Of a DNA stretch of 64,000 nucleotides, positions 52,369 to 61,823 are shown in pieces. The position numbers were made by a program, and so were the translations under genes. The notes beneath the pieces were generated by a model. The model worked only from the letters and a program-made list of their open reading frames with translations, was not told the origin of the DNA and made no database searches. The DNA comes from Cryobacterium algoricola (GTDB lineage: Bacteria; Actinomycetota; Actinomycetes; Actinomycetales; Microbacteriaceae): contig NZ_SOFG01000004.1 of the NCBI RefSeq assembly GCF_004402485.1, positions 891,834 through 955,833 on the forward strand. Reading direction: 5' to 3'. Within the stretch, counting starts at the first letter, position 1. Every line of letters begins with the position of its first letter.

Positions 52369-53211
52369 TCAGGAAGGGCCCCCGAGGAAGGCGACGATTC
52401 GTTCGCCGACCACCGGCCAGTCAGCACCGAGCCAGACCATGTGGCTATCTGCGTGACTCTCGACGAGTTCGGCAGAACGGATGCTTGAGGCGAGCGAGAG
52501 GGACTGCGCGAAGGGCACTCCGCCGTCGGACCGGGTGGCGATCACGAGGGTGGGCTGATCGATCCGGGCGGTGATATCGGGGGTGGGGCGCAGGTCGTTG
52601 ACAAACCCGCGTCCGGAGCTCATCCGCCGGAACAGCGCGAGGAGTCCGGCGCGGGCACCCGCGTCCAACCCGTCCAGGACCTCGCCCACCGGGCGGGTGG
52701 ACAGCGCTCCCATCATCACGCGCAGACAGACGGAGGGAGTAAACCGGGCGAGCGCGTGGACCAGGCCCCAGGTGACCCTCCCGGTCACGCCGTTGAAACC
52801 GATCCGGGATGCCAGGCGAGTGACCGGGCCCGGGTACGGCAGCCAGCCGACTGCGCTGATCAGGATCAGCCGGTGGACGAGGCCGGCGTGCCGCGCGGCG
52901 AACGTCGCGGCGGTCGGTCCGCCGCCGGAAATTCCGACGACGGCCGCCACCCCGGTGATGCCCAGGTGCTCGCACAGGTCACCGACGACATCCGCGAATC
53001 CGGTCACGGTCGTCCCGGTGGACAGCGGCGTGCGCCCGTAGCCAGGTCGGGAGGGTGCGAGCACGGTGTAGCCGGCAGCGGCGAACACCTCCTCGCCGAC
53101 CGCGATCCCGGCGCGGAGATGCCCGCCGTGGAAGACCACGATCACCGGGGACGCGCGAACATCGAGCCGGTACTCGACCGAACCCGCTGCCAGGCGCGTC
53201 GTCCGCAACAT
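52369..53211 (-). CDS. Alpha/beta hydrolase
   Basis: 280-residue cytoplasmic hydrolase. Oxyanion-side motif is VVFHGGHLRAG, the nucleophile elbow is VGISGGGPTAA (Ser), and the base is His in SHADSHMVWLG, with an acid residue in VIATRSDGG. The cap is short. It starts 15 bases after the end of the glutamate dehydrogenase gene on the same strand, so it may be read through from it. Substrate not predictable. Confidence 0.85.
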   Translation of the reverse strand: MLRTTRLAAGSVEYRLDVRASPVIVVFHGGHLRAGIAVGEEVFAAAGYTVLAPSRPGYGRTPLSTGTTVTGFADVVGDLCEHLGITGVAAVVGISGGGPTAATFAARHAGLVHRLILISAVGWLPYPGPVTRLASRIGFNGVTGRVTWGLVHALARFTPSVCLRVMMGALSTRPVGEVLDGLDAGARAGLLALFRRMSSGRGFVNDLRPTPDITARIDQPTLVIATRSDGGVPFAQSLSLASSIRSAELVESHADSHMVWLGADWPVVGERIVAFLGGPS

Positions 53212-53226
53212 CCGCCCGCGGCCTGC

Positions 53227-56200
53227 CTACCGCCGCACGATCGAGCGCAGCAGCCGCATCGCCACCGAAAGCGACGCCATGTCGTCCTGGCCGAGGGCGT
53301 TGACCTCGTCGAACACGCTGCGTGAGCGGGCGAGCTTTTCGGCGTTGAGTGCCTCCCAGGCGAGGAGACGGTGCTCCGCACTTCCCGCATCCGTCGCCTC
53401 GAGCACGGCCGTGGTGATGTCGGCGACCGTCGAGTAGAGGTCGTCGCGCAGGGCCGCACGGGCGAGGGCCTGCCAGCGGTCCGTGCGCGGCAGCGCGGTG
53501 ATGCGCTCGAGCAGGTTGTCCACGCCGAACCGGTCGTAGACCGTGTAGTAGACGGAAGCGACATCCCCGAGCTGTTCGCCGGACTGCGCCGCGATCTTCA
53601 CGACGTCGAGCAGCGCGAAGGCCTCGAAGAGCTGGGTCCAGCGGTGACCGAGGCCGGAGGGCAGGCCCCACTCCTCCGCCTTGGTGAGCAGCGACCCGAG
53701 CCGGGCCTGGTCGGCGCCGCGCACGTAGTCGCCCAGGTGCGCGCGGACGAGCGCGATCTGCGGCTTGTACCGCGCCACGACCTCAGCGACCGACTGCGAA
53801 CCACCGTGGTTGACCTGCCAGCGCACGGCCCGGTCGAGCAGTCGGCGGATGTCGAGGTGGATCGCCGTCCAGTGCGCCGTCGGGAACGACTTCGGCAGGG
53901 CACTGAGTTCGGTGACCATGGTCTCGAGCTCGAAGATCTCCCGCAGCGCGACGAACGCACGGGCGATCGCGGCGGGGGTCGCGCTGGTCTCCTCCATGGC
54001 CCGGAAGGCGAAGGTCACTCCCCCGAGGTTGATCATGTCGTTCGCGACGACGGTCGCGATGATCTCCCGGCGCAGCGGATGCGTGTCGAGCTCGGCGTCG
54101 AAGCGTTCGGCGAGCTGGCGCGGGAAGTACCGGCGGAGGGTGCCCCGGAACCAGGGGTCGTCCGCGAGGTCACTGTCCCGCAGCGCGGTCGCGAGCTCGA
54201 TCTTGGCGTATGCGGCGAGCACCGCCAGCTCGGGCGAGGTCAGCCCCTGGCCCCGGTCGATCCGCTCGTGCAACTCCGTGGTGGTCGGCAGCGCCTCGAG
54301 CTCGCGGTTGAGGTCACCGGATGCCTCGAGCGAGTCCATCAGGCGTTCGTAGCTCGGGCTCCAGCTCGCGACCTTGACCCGGTCGTTCAGCAGCAGGATG
54401 TTCTGGTCGACGTTGTCTTCCAGGACCAGCCGGCCGACCTCGTCCGTCATCGCGGCGAGGAACTCGGGGCGTTCCGCGGGCGTGAGCCTGCCGGCCGCGA
54501 CCATCCGGTCCACGAAGATCTTGATGTTGACCTCGTGGTCTGAGCAGTCCACGCCGGCGGAGTTGTCGATCGCGTCCGTGTTGAGCACCACCCCCGCCAG
54601 GGCCGCCTCGATGCGGCCGCGCTGGGTGAAGCCGAGGTTGCCGCCCTCGCCGACGACCTTGACGCGCAGGTCCCGTCCGTCGACCCGGATGGCGTCGTTC
54701 GCCTTGTCGCCGACCTGCGCCGCGGTTTCGGTGCTCGCCTTGACGTACGTGCCGATGCCGCCGTTGTAGAGCAGGTCCGCGGGTGCCGTGAGGATGGCGC
54801 GGAGCAGTTCCGGCGGGCTCAGGTGCGTGACGTTCTCCGGCAACCCGAGCACCGCGCGCACCTCCGCGGAAATCGGTACCACCTTGGCCTGCCGCGGGAA
54901 GACCCCGCCGCCCGCGCTGATCAGGCTCGGATCGTAGTCCGCCCAGGAGGACCGGGGCAGTTCGAAGAGCCTGCGCCGTTCGGCGAAGGACACCGCGGGG
55001 TCGGGGTTCGGGTCGAGGAACACGTGCCGGTGGTCGAAGGCCGCGACGAGCTTGACGTGCTCGGAGAGCAGCATCCCGTTGCCGAAGACGTCGCCGGACA
55101 TGTCGCCGATCCCGACGACGGTGAATTCCTCGTTCTGGGTGTCGAGGTCGAGCTCACCGAAGTGGCGCTTGACCGATTCCCAGGCGCCGCGGGCCGTGAT
55201 GCCCATGGCCTTGTGGTCGTAGCCGATCGAGCCGCCGGAGGCGAACGCATCGCCGAGCCAGAAGCCGTATTCGGCGGAGAGGCCATTGGCGATGTCGGAG
55301 AACGAAGCGGTGCCCTTGTCGGCAGCGACCACGAGGTAGGAGTCGTTGTCGTCGTGGCGCACGACGTTCTCCGGCGGAACGACCTGCTCACCGGCATCCG
55401 TCAGCACGAGGTTGTCGGTCAGGTCGAGGAGGCCGCGGATGAAGGTCTTGTAGGCGTCGATGCCCTCGGCGAGCCAGGCCGCGCGGTTGACCGCGGGGTC
55501 AGGCAGCTTCTTCGCGAAGAACCCGCCCTTGGCGCCGGTCGGCACGATCACCGCGTTCTTGACCGTCTGCGCCTTGACGAGGCCGAGCACCTCGGTGCGG
55601 AAGTCTTCGCGCCGGTCCGACCAGCGCAGCCCGCCGCGGGCGACGGTGCCGAAGCGCAGGTGCACGCCCTCGACACGCGGCGAGTACACCCAGATCTCGA
55701 ACATCGGCTTCGGGGACGGCAGCGCTTCGATGCGGCTCGGGTCGAGCTTGATGCTCAGGTACGGCTTGTTCTGGAAGTAGTTCGTGCGCAGCGTCGCCTC
55801 GATGAGGTTCAGCAGCACTCGCAGCACCCGGTCGGCGTCGAGGGTGGCGACCTGTTCGATGGCCGCGGCGAGCTGCGCACGCACCTCCTCGGTGCGACGG
55901 ATGCGTTCGGTCTCGTCCCGCGCGGGATCGAACCGGGCCTCGAAGAGGTCGACGAGCCCGAGCGTCACGACCGGGTTGGCGAGCAGGGTGTCGCCGATGA
56001 AGTCGTAGGAGTTGGTGTTGCCCATCTGGCGCAGGTACTTGGCGTAGCTGCGGAGGATGACGACGCGGCGCCAGGGCATGCCCTCGCGCAGGACCAGGCG
56101 GTCGAGGCCGTCGGACTCGATCGCCCCGCTGACCGCTGCGCCGAAGGAGTCGGCGAGCAGTTCGCCCGTGCCGAGCGGGTCGACGCCGGCCGGGTAGCGC

Positions 56201-58107
56201 AGGCCGAGGTCATAGAGGAAGAACTCGCGCGCGTCGGAGGTCTTGATTTCGAAGGGCACCTCGTCGAGCACCTCGATGCCGAGGTTCTGGAAGTACGGCA
56301 GGATCTGGCTGAGGCTCTGCGACTCCATCATGTAGAGCTTCACCCGGGCATCTTCAACCGGGCGCTCGGCGGCGTTCGGCGAGAGGTACACGTGCACGCT
56401 CGGGCGCGGCGAACCCGTCACGGATGCCGCGGCATCCCGGGCCGCCGCAGTCTTCAGGCCCGCAGCGTATGCCTCGAATCGGCCGATGTCGACGAGGGCG
56501 TCCTCGACTTCGTAGTCGACCCGGTAGCTCGGCGGGAAGGCCTCGGCCCAGAGGCGAGCGAGCCTGGGGTCGTGCAGTTGCTCGGTGATCCCCTCCGCCC
56601 AGGACCGGACGGCCATGGCCAGGCGGGGTTCGAGTGCCGCGGCCGCTGCCGCGACGTCGTCGGCCGTTCCGACCGTGGCCGTCTTCGGCAGGCGGATCCG
56701 GTAGAACAGCCGGGCGAGGGTGGACTCCGTCATCCGGGCCTCGAAGTCGAGGGATTCCGCACCGAAGGTATCGGTGAGTTCCTTCTCGATCCTGAGCCGC
56801 ACCGCCGTCGTGTACCGGTCGCGCGGGAAGTAGACGAGGGCGGACATGAACCGGCCGAACAGGTCCGGGCGGAGGAAGAGCCGGGTGCGCCTGCGCTCCT
56901 GCAGCCGCTGGATGGCGACGGCCGTGGCGACGAGGGTGGGCACGTCGATCTGGAAGAGCTCGTCGCGGGGGTAGGTCTCGAGGATGCCGAGCAGGTCCTT
57001 GTCGCTGTGCGAGCCCGGCGGGAAGCCGACCTCGCTCATCACGGCATCGATCTTCTCGCGCAGGATCGGGACGTCACGCACGGAGCTCGTGTACGCGCTC
57101 ACGGCGAAGAGGCCGATGAAACGCTGCTCCCCGTTGACGTTGCCGTCGGCGTCGAAGCTCTTGATGCCGATGTAGTCGAAGTAGGCCGGGCGGTGCACGC
57201 TCGACCGGGAGTTGGCCTTGGTGATCACGAGGGCGCGCCGTTCGCGGGCCATCCTGCGCCCGGCATCCGTCAGGTGCTGGATCTCGTGCCCGTCCTGCAC
57301 GTTGCGCAACAGGCCGAGACCGCTGTCGTCGCGGATGCTGAGCACATCCTCGCCGTCGATGGACTCGAGGTCGTATTCGCGGTAGCCGAGGAAGGTGAAG
57401 TTGTCCTGGTCGAGCCAATGCAGCAGGTCCCTGGCCTGCACCAGGTCCGGGATGCCCTCGGCGTGCGGCACGGTGCCGAGCGCGTCGGCGATCTCCCGGG
57501 CCTTCGAGCGCATCGGGCGCCAGTCGTCCACCGCGGCCCGCACGTCGCGGAGCACCCGCGAGATGCCCTCGACCAGGCGCTCGCTGGCCCCGACGCTCGC
57601 GCGGTCGATCTCGATCGCGATCCACGACTCGAGGTGCGGCGAGTCTTCCGCGGTGCCGAGCAGGTGGGAGATGTCGGGCATCGCGGACGTGTCACCGCTC
57701 GAGACGCCCACGTTGACCGGCATGCGGGTGACTCTGACGAGCTCGTGGGTTTCCTTGTTGCGGGTGACGATGAGCAGCGGGTGCACGACGAGGTGGATGG
57801 CCGCATGCTGGCGGACCAGCTCGGCGTTGACCGAGTCGACAAGGAACGGCATGTCGTCGGTGACGACGTAGAGGATGCTGCGATCGGCTTCGGTGCGGAT
57901 CTCGACGTTCGCGGTCTTCGGCGGCCGGGTGCGGGCCACCTGCCAGTGGCTCTCCGCCCGGGCACGCAGCGTGGCGGGATCGTACTCTCGGGCATCATCC
58001 CCGAGGTGCTCGTAGTAGTCGGCGACGAAGCCGGACGAGGACCCAGAGGACGCCGCCACGGCGGACGCCTGCTCTGTAGACAATTCGGACGAGGATTTTG
58101 ACGACAT
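53227..58107 (-). CDS. gdh: NAD-dependent glutamate dehydrogenase, large (L180-type)
   Basis: 1,626-residue NAD-specific glutamate dehydrogenase, which deaminates glutamate to 2-oxoglutarate. The N-terminal about 650 residues are regulatory ACT-like segments (SILYVVTDDMPFLVDSVNAEL, LHWLDQDNFTFLGYREYDL). The catalytic core holds FGTVARGGLRWSDRREDFRTEVLGLVKAQTVKNAV, VPTGAKGGFF with its catalytic Lys, GIGDMSGDVFGNGML and VVGEGGNLGFTQRGRIEAA. The C-terminal helical part ends at MASLSVAMRLLRSIVRR. Length matches the actinobacterial family. ATG at 58107 is taken; a TTG two codons earlier is possible and no strong ribosome-binding site is visible. Confidence 0.94.
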   Translation of the reverse strand: MSSKSSSELSTEQASAVAASSGSSSGFVADYYEHLGDDAREYDPATLRARAESHWQVARTRPPKTANVEIRTEADRSILYVVTDDMPFLVDSVNAELVRQHAAIHLVVHPLLIVTRNKETHELVRVTRMPVNVGVSSGDTSAMPDISHLLGTAEDSPHLESWIAIEIDRASVGASERLVEGISRVLRDVRAAVDDWRPMRSKAREIADALGTVPHAEGIPDLVQARDLLHWLDQDNFTFLGYREYDLESIDGEDVLSIRDDSGLGLLRNVQDGHEIQHLTDAGRRMARERRALVITKANSRSSVHRPAYFDYIGIKSFDADGNVNGEQRFIGLFAVSAYTSSVRDVPILREKIDAVMSEVGFPPGSHSDKDLLGILETYPRDELFQIDVPTLVATAVAIQRLQERRRTRLFLRPDLFGRFMSALVYFPRDRYTTAVRLRIEKELTDTFGAESLDFEARMTESTLARLFYRIRLPKTATVGTADDVAAAAAALEPRLAMAVRSWAEGITEQLHDPRLARLWAEAFPPSYRVDYEVEDALVDIGRFEAYAAGLKTAAARDAAASVTGSPRPSVHVYLSPNAAERPVEDARVKLYMMESQSLSQILPYFQNLGIEVLDEVPFEIKTSDAREFFLYDLGLRYPAGVDPLGTGELLADSFGAAVSGAIESDGLDRLVLREGMPWRRVVILRSYAKYLRQMGNTNSYDFIGDTLLANPVVTLGLVDLFEARFDPARDETERIRRTEEVRAQLAAAIEQVATLDADRVLRVLLNLIEATLRTNYFQNKPYLSIKLDPSRIEALPSPKPMFEIWVYSPRVEGVHLRFGTVARGGLRWSDRREDFRTEVLGLVKAQTVKNAVIVPTGAKGGFFAKKLPDPAVNRAAWLAEGIDAYKTFIRGLLDLTDNLVLTDAGEQVVPPENVVRHDDNDSYLVVAADKGTASFSDIANGLSAEYGFWLGDAFASGGSIGYDHKAMGITARGAWESVKRHFGELDLDTQNEEFTVVGIGDMSGDVFGNGMLLSEHVKLVAAFDHRHVFLDPNPDPAVSFAERRRLFELPRSSWADYDPSLISAGGGVFPRQAKVVPISAEVRAVLGLPENVTHLSPPELLRAILTAPADLLYNGGIGTYVKASTETAAQVGDKANDAIRVDGRDLRVKVVGEGGNLGFTQRGRIEAALAGVVLNTDAIDNSAGVDCSDHEVNIKIFVDRMVAAGRLTPAERPEFLAAMTDEVGRLVLEDNVDQNILLLNDRVKVASWSPSYERLMDSLEASGDLNRELEALPTTTELHERIDRGQGLTSPELAVLAAYAKIELATALRDSDLADDPWFRGTLRRYFPRQLAERFDAELDTHPLRREIIATVVANDMINLGGVTFAFRAMEETSATPAAIARAFVALREIFELETMVTELSALPKSFPTAHWTAIHLDIRRLLDRAVRWQVNHGGSQSVAEVVARYKPQIALVRAHLGDYVRGADQARLGSLLTKAEEWGLPSGLGHRWTQLFEAFALLDVVKIAAQSGEQLGDVASVYYTVYDRFGVDNLLERITALPRTDRWQALARAALRDDLYSTVADITTAVLEATDAGSAEHRLLAWEALNAEKLARSRSVFDEVNALGQDDMASLSVAMRLLRSIVRR

Positions 58108-58375
58108 TGACAAAACGCACCCATTCACTTCTGGTCTCCGCTCACTGGTGAACGTGGAGAGCGGTTGGACCCCCATCGTAGTTTCGTTCCCGGATGTCCG
58201 CACATCGCCCCTCCTTCCCTCTCCCCGACGGTGTGCGACGGGACCTATCGAGCGGCTGTGAGTCTGCCTATACTCGCGAGAGTTGACATTCGGGCTCCAC
58301 GCCGCGAATCGGATGATGTCGCTCCGGTCGCTTCTGAAAACACGACAAACGCACTCCACAAGGGAGTCCACCGCC

Positions 58376-59260
58376 ATGAAACTCACGTCTGCTCTGCGTG
58401 CCATCGCCCTGATGTCGGTCCTCGCCTTCGCGGGAGGAGGCGCGGTGACTGCGGTCGCCGCGACTCCCGGCGGCGGGCTCGCCGCGGCATCCGCCGGCCA
58501 GGGTCCGGCCCGCAGCACGGTACCGGGCGGGGCACTCCAGGCCGTCGTCGGCTCAGCGCCCTCGGCGATCACGCCGACGGGCACCTCGGGGACGCCGGGA
58601 ATCGGGGGCGGGCCGACGGCCAATATCGCGGGGTCGAGCGGCACGATGAAGGACTTCCTCGTATCGGTGCTCGGCGACGTGGATGCCTACTGGACCGGCG
58701 TCTGGACGGACGACGGCCGCCCCGCACCCTTCGTGACGTATGCCTTCCCCGCAGCGGGCGAGGTCGTGCCGTCACTGTGCGCACCGGGTTTCTCCGACGA
58801 CATGAGCGCGTACTACTGCCTGTACGACGACAAGATCACGGTGTCGCAGAGCCTCGCCCAGAAGATCTGGGACGGCACCCTGTACGCGAACACCGACGGC
58901 ACCAGGACGCACACCACCGGGGACTTCTCGGTGGCCTACGTGGTCGCGCACGAGTACGCGCATGAGCTGCAGAACGAGCTCGGCATTTTCACCTCGGCCG
59001 GCTCGATCTACCCGGTCTACAAGATCGAACTGCACGCCGACTGCTGGGCCGGGGTCTGGGCGAAGTCGGCGGAGGACGAGGGGATCCTCGACGCGGGCGA
59101 CATTGTGGAGGCCGGCCAGACGACCCTCGACCTCGGCGACTACGCGTTCGACAACCCGCAGCACCACGGCACCCCCGAGCAGCGGAACGAGGCCTTCCTC
59201 GCCGGGTACGACGGCGGCAGCGAGGGGTCGTGCGACGGCTGGCTGAACGACACGTACTGA
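58376..59260 (+). CDS. Secreted neutral zinc metallopeptidase
   Basis: 294-residue exported protease. A signal peptide (MKLTSALRAIALMSVLAFAGGG, cleavage near VAA) is followed by a Gly/Ala/Pro-rich stretch and then the catalytic domain. The zinc motif is HEYAHELQ (His, Glu, His), with a third ligand probably in ELHADCWAGVWA; the family name is zinc metallopeptidase YpfJ/DUF-type. Cysteine pairs (CAPGF...YYCLYDD, SCDGW) could form disulfides. ATG at 58376 follows AAGGGAG. A TATACT hexamer at 58269-58274 may be its -10 box. Divergent from gdh. Confidence 0.9.
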   Translation: MKLTSALRAIALMSVLAFAGGGAVTAVAATPGGGLAAASAGQGPARSTVPGGALQAVVGSAPSAITPTGTSGTPGIGGGPTANIAGSSGTMKDFLVSVLGDVDAYWTGVWTDDGRPAPFVTYAFPAAGEVVPSLCAPGFSDDMSAYYCLYDDKITVSQSLAQKIWDGTLYANTDGTRTHTTGDFSVAYVVAHEYAHELQNELGIFTSAGSIYPVYKIELHADCWAGVWAKSAEDEGILDAGDIVEAGQTTLDLGDYAFDNPQHHGTPEQRNEAFLAGYDGGSEGSCDGWLNDTY

Positions 59261-59325
59261 AGACTCCCCTAAGTGGGGGTAGTCAGGAGTAGTTGAAAAT
59301 AGCGGGACGCTGCAAGGCTGGATGC

Positions 59326-60219
59326 ATGTCCGATTCACAGCAAACATTGAGTTCACCCCCAGAATTCGGCGGAAGCAACGTTCCACCCGCACCCCCGGTG
59401 CCCCCGGTCGGTCCCGCGCCGCTAGCGCCCGCAAAGAACACCTTCGGCCTGGTCTCCCTCATCGTCGGCGCCGTCGCCTTCGTGGGCGCGTTCATCCCGA
59501 TCATCAACTACGTGTCCGGGTTCGCGGCGATCGCCGGGCTCGTCTTCGGAATCATCGCCGTGACCAGGAAGGGCAAGCCGAAGGGTCTCGCGAAGGGCGG
59601 GATCGCGGCATCCGCTGTTGCCCTTCTGCTGTCGATCGTGCTCGCGATCGTCTACACGATCGGCTTCGTCGCCGCCGTCAATGACGCCCAGCACGTGAAA
59701 GCCGGTGCCTCGTCGGGCGATTCGTCCGGCAACAGCCTGACCGATCCTACCGAGGTTCCCTCGAACGAGGGCGAGGTCGGAACCCGCACGAACCCGGCCC
59801 CGATCGGCACGACGATCGCGACCACCGCCAACGGCGAGCCGGAGTACGAGATCACCCTCGGCGCCCCGACCCTCAACGCCGACGTGATCGTCGCCGCTGA
59901 GAACCAGTTCAACGACGCCGCACCCGCCGGCATGCAGTACGCCATGCTGCCGATCACGGTCACCTATCGGGGCACCAAGACCGGCACCCCGTGGATGGAC
60001 CTCGACGTGTCCTTCGTGTCGGCTGCCGGCACCACCCACAGTGAGATGGACAGTTCGGTCGTCGGCCCCGCGCCGCTGTCCGACATCAACGAGCTCTACC
60101 CGGCCGGAACGGCGACCGGTAACGTCGTGATCGCCATCCCGACAGCGGATGCCGCGACCGGCACCTGGGTCATCTCGCAGTCGTTCAGTGACGAGAAGTT
60201 CTACTCGGCAGCACAGTAG
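59326..60219 (+). CDS. Membrane-anchored DUF4190/DUF4352-like protein
   Basis: 297 residues. A Pro-rich cytoplasmic N-terminus (FGGSNVPPAPPVPPVGPAP) is followed by a DUF4190-like pair of membrane helices (FGLVSLIVGAVAFVGAF and GFAAIAGLVFGIIAV) and a third helix. The extracellular immunoglobulin-like domain (about 150-297) has EPEYEITLGAPTLNADVIV and PITVTYRGTKTG, as in DUF4352 proteins. No catalytic motif. ATG at 59326 is used. A wall or envelope role is likely. 65 bases after the metallopeptidase gene. Confidence 0.78.
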   Translation: MSDSQQTLSSPPEFGGSNVPPAPPVPPVGPAPLAPAKNTFGLVSLIVGAVAFVGAFIPIINYVSGFAAIAGLVFGIIAVTRKGKPKGLAKGGIAASAVALLLSIVLAIVYTIGFVAAVNDAQHVKAGASSGDSSGNSLTDPTEVPSNEGEVGTRTNPAPIGTTIATTANGEPEYEITLGAPTLNADVIVAAENQFNDAAPAGMQYAMLPITVTYRGTKTGTPWMDLDVSFVSAAGTTHSEMDSSVVGPAPLSDINELYPAGTATGNVVIAIPTADAATGTWVISQSFSDEKFYSAAQ

Positions 60220-60224
60220 GCTCA

Positions 60225-60262
60225 CCCGCGCGCGGCCACCGGACCCGCGCGCGGCCACCGGA
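60225..60262. repeat. Two 19-bp tandem repeats
   Basis: CCCGCGCGCGGCCACCGGA occurs twice in direct succession right after the DUF4352-like gene. Its inner CCGCGCGCGG is palindromic and may act with the following GC-rich bases as a terminator. Confidence 0.75.
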
Positions 60263-60323
60263 CCCGGGCTCGGGCGGCCGTCGGCCCCGGCCGCGTCCCA
60301 GCGGCGGCTCGTAGGATGAGGGC

Positions 60324-61301
60324 ATGCGCGCAATTCTGGTACCCGTACCCGGAGGGCCGGACGCCCTCACCCTCTCGACAGTGGCCGACCTGGAGGTCGG
60401 GCCCCGGGACATCCGCATTCGGGTCGCCGCTGCCGGCGTCAACCGGGCGGATGTCTCCCAGCGGCAGGGCTACTATCCCTCACCCGCAGGGGCGCCGGTC
60501 TGGCCGGGTCTCGAGGTGTCGGGGATCGTGACCGAGGTCGGTAGCGCGGTCACGCTCTTCGCCGTCGGCGACCGGGTGTGCGCACTGCTCGCGGGCGGTG
60601 GCTACGCGGACGAGGCCGTCGTGCACGAGGAACTCGCCCTGCCCGTTCCCGACGCGATCGACCTCGTCGACGCGGCCGCACTGCCCGAGGCGCTCGCGAC
60701 AGTCTGGTCGAACGTGTTCCTCGCCGCCGGGCTGCAGAGCGGCGAGACGCTGCTCGTGCACGGCGGAGCAAGCGGAATCGGCACGACCGCGATCCAGCTG
60801 GCGCGGCTGGCCGGCGCGCGCGTCGCCGTCACGGCCGGCTCCCCCGAGAAGCTTGCGGTCTGCCGCGAACTCGGCGCCGACATCCTGATCGACTACCGCA
60901 GCCAGGACTTCCCCGCCGAGATCGACCGGGCCACCGATGGGCACGGCGCCGACGTGATCCTCGACATCATGGGCGGCTCATACGCGGCGCGCAACGTCGC
61001 CGCGCTCGCCCTCGACGGGCGGATCATGGTGATCGCCAACCAGAGCGGCCAGGACGCCGTCTTCAACCCGATGTACCTCATGCAGAAGCGCGGCCGGTAC
61101 TGGGGCACGACCCTGCGCGCCCGGCCGTTCGCCGAGAAGGCCGCGATCATCGCCGCCCTCCGCACGGATGCCTGGCCCTGGCTCGAATCAGGAGCATTCC
61201 GTCCCGTGATCGACAGCCGGTACCCGTTCAACGATGCGGCATCCGCGCATCGCCGGATGGAGGCATCGGCCCACGTGGGCAAGATCGTGCTCGTGCCCTG
61301 A
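60324..61301 (+). CDS. NAD(P)H:quinone oxidoreductase, zinc-free MDR type
   Basis: 325-residue medium-chain dehydrogenase/reductase of the quinone-oxidoreductase (PIG3-like) group. The catalytic GroES-like domain has AAGVNRADVSQRQGYYP, and SGIVTEVGSAVTLFAVGDRVCALLAGGGYAD lacks the zinc-site cysteines. The NADP-binding Rossmann loop is HGGASGIGTTAIQLARLAG. GTTLRARPFAEKAAI is the PIG3-type substrate loop. Soluble. ATG at 60324 follows GAGGGC. Convergent with DoxX-like gene by one base. Confidence 0.9.
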   Translation: MRAILVPVPGGPDALTLSTVADLEVGPRDIRIRVAAAGVNRADVSQRQGYYPSPAGAPVWPGLEVSGIVTEVGSAVTLFAVGDRVCALLAGGGYADEAVVHEELALPVPDAIDLVDAAALPEALATVWSNVFLAAGLQSGETLLVHGGASGIGTTAIQLARLAGARVAVTAGSPEKLAVCRELGADILIDYRSQDFPAEIDRATDGHGADVILDIMGGSYAARNVAALALDGRIMVIANQSGQDAVFNPMYLMQKRGRYWGTTLRARPFAEKAAIIAALRTDAWPWLESGAFRPVIDSRYPFNDAASAHRRMEASAHVGKIVLVP

Positions 61302-61302
61302 C

Positions 61303-61665
61303 TCAGGCGAGGAAACCCAGGATCGCGACGGCGGCGGCGAGCGCGAGCAGGAAGACGTTGACGCCGAGCGAGGACCGCTCGCCGCGCCGCACGTGCACCC
61401 TGATGGCGCCGATCTGCAGCAGCACGAGTCCGATCGCGGCGATCGGGGTGAAGACGGGCGCGATTCCGGTGGCGAGCGGCAGGATTACGCCGAGCGCGCC
61501 GAGCAGGCCCAGCGCACCGATCAGGGTGACCTGCGGTTCGGTGAAGTCCTCGACCCACGGCATCATCGGCTGCAGCTGCGCCTTGCTGCGGACGACCTTG
61601 ATCCCCCCGGCCATGATGTAGACGAGGGTGAGGAGGACCGCGGTGATCCAGAGGGCGAGAGTCAT
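61303..61665 (-). CDS. DoxX-like membrane protein
   Basis: 120 residues with four hydrophobic helices. The signature VYIMAGGIKVVRSKAQLQPMMPW followed by QVTLIGALGLLGALGVILP is typical of the small DoxX family. DoxX-like proteins are often induced with redox or thiol stress genes. ATG at 61665 is chosen; an upstream extension would lack a hydrophobic start. It is divergent from an HxlR regulator, the usual arrangement for regulator and target. Confidence 0.85.
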   Translation of the reverse strand: MTLALWITAVLLTLVYIMAGGIKVVRSKAQLQPMMPWVEDFTEPQVTLIGALGLLGALGVILPLATGIAPVFTPIAAIGLVLLQIGAIRVHVRRGERSSLGVNVFLLALAAAVAILGFLA

Positions 61666-61739
61666 GGCATCCGTTTCGTTGAGTTTCCGGTGTTTGTCTG
61701 GGAGTCTGGCAGGTGTGCCGCACCGGTGATTGTTACGAT

Positions 61740-61757
61740 TCGTGCCTAACGGCACGA
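61740..61757. promoter_or_regulatory. Inverted repeat between DoxX and HxlR genes
   Basis: TCGTGCC and GGCACGA, a perfect seven-base inverted repeat around TAAC, with GTTAC present on both sides (61733 and 61761). It lies midway in the divergent promoter region. Likely HxlR operator. Confidence 0.55.
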
Positions 61758-61823
61758 GTGGTTACTTTTATACCGCACGGGGCCCACGCACAGCTCTGTG
61801 CCTTGGGCACACGAAGGTAAGAA

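Noticed and set aside
54823..58101. A 1,092-residue plus-strand open frame
   Set aside because: It runs antisense to the NAD-glutamate dehydrogenase gene, has the Glu/Val/Arg/Gly-rich composition of the complement of a high-GC gene, and shows no family motifs. Similar long antisense frames oppose the EAL genes (22856-25660), the P-type ATPase (30072-31727), the uxaB fusion (47009-49207) and oligopeptidase B (13841-16348).
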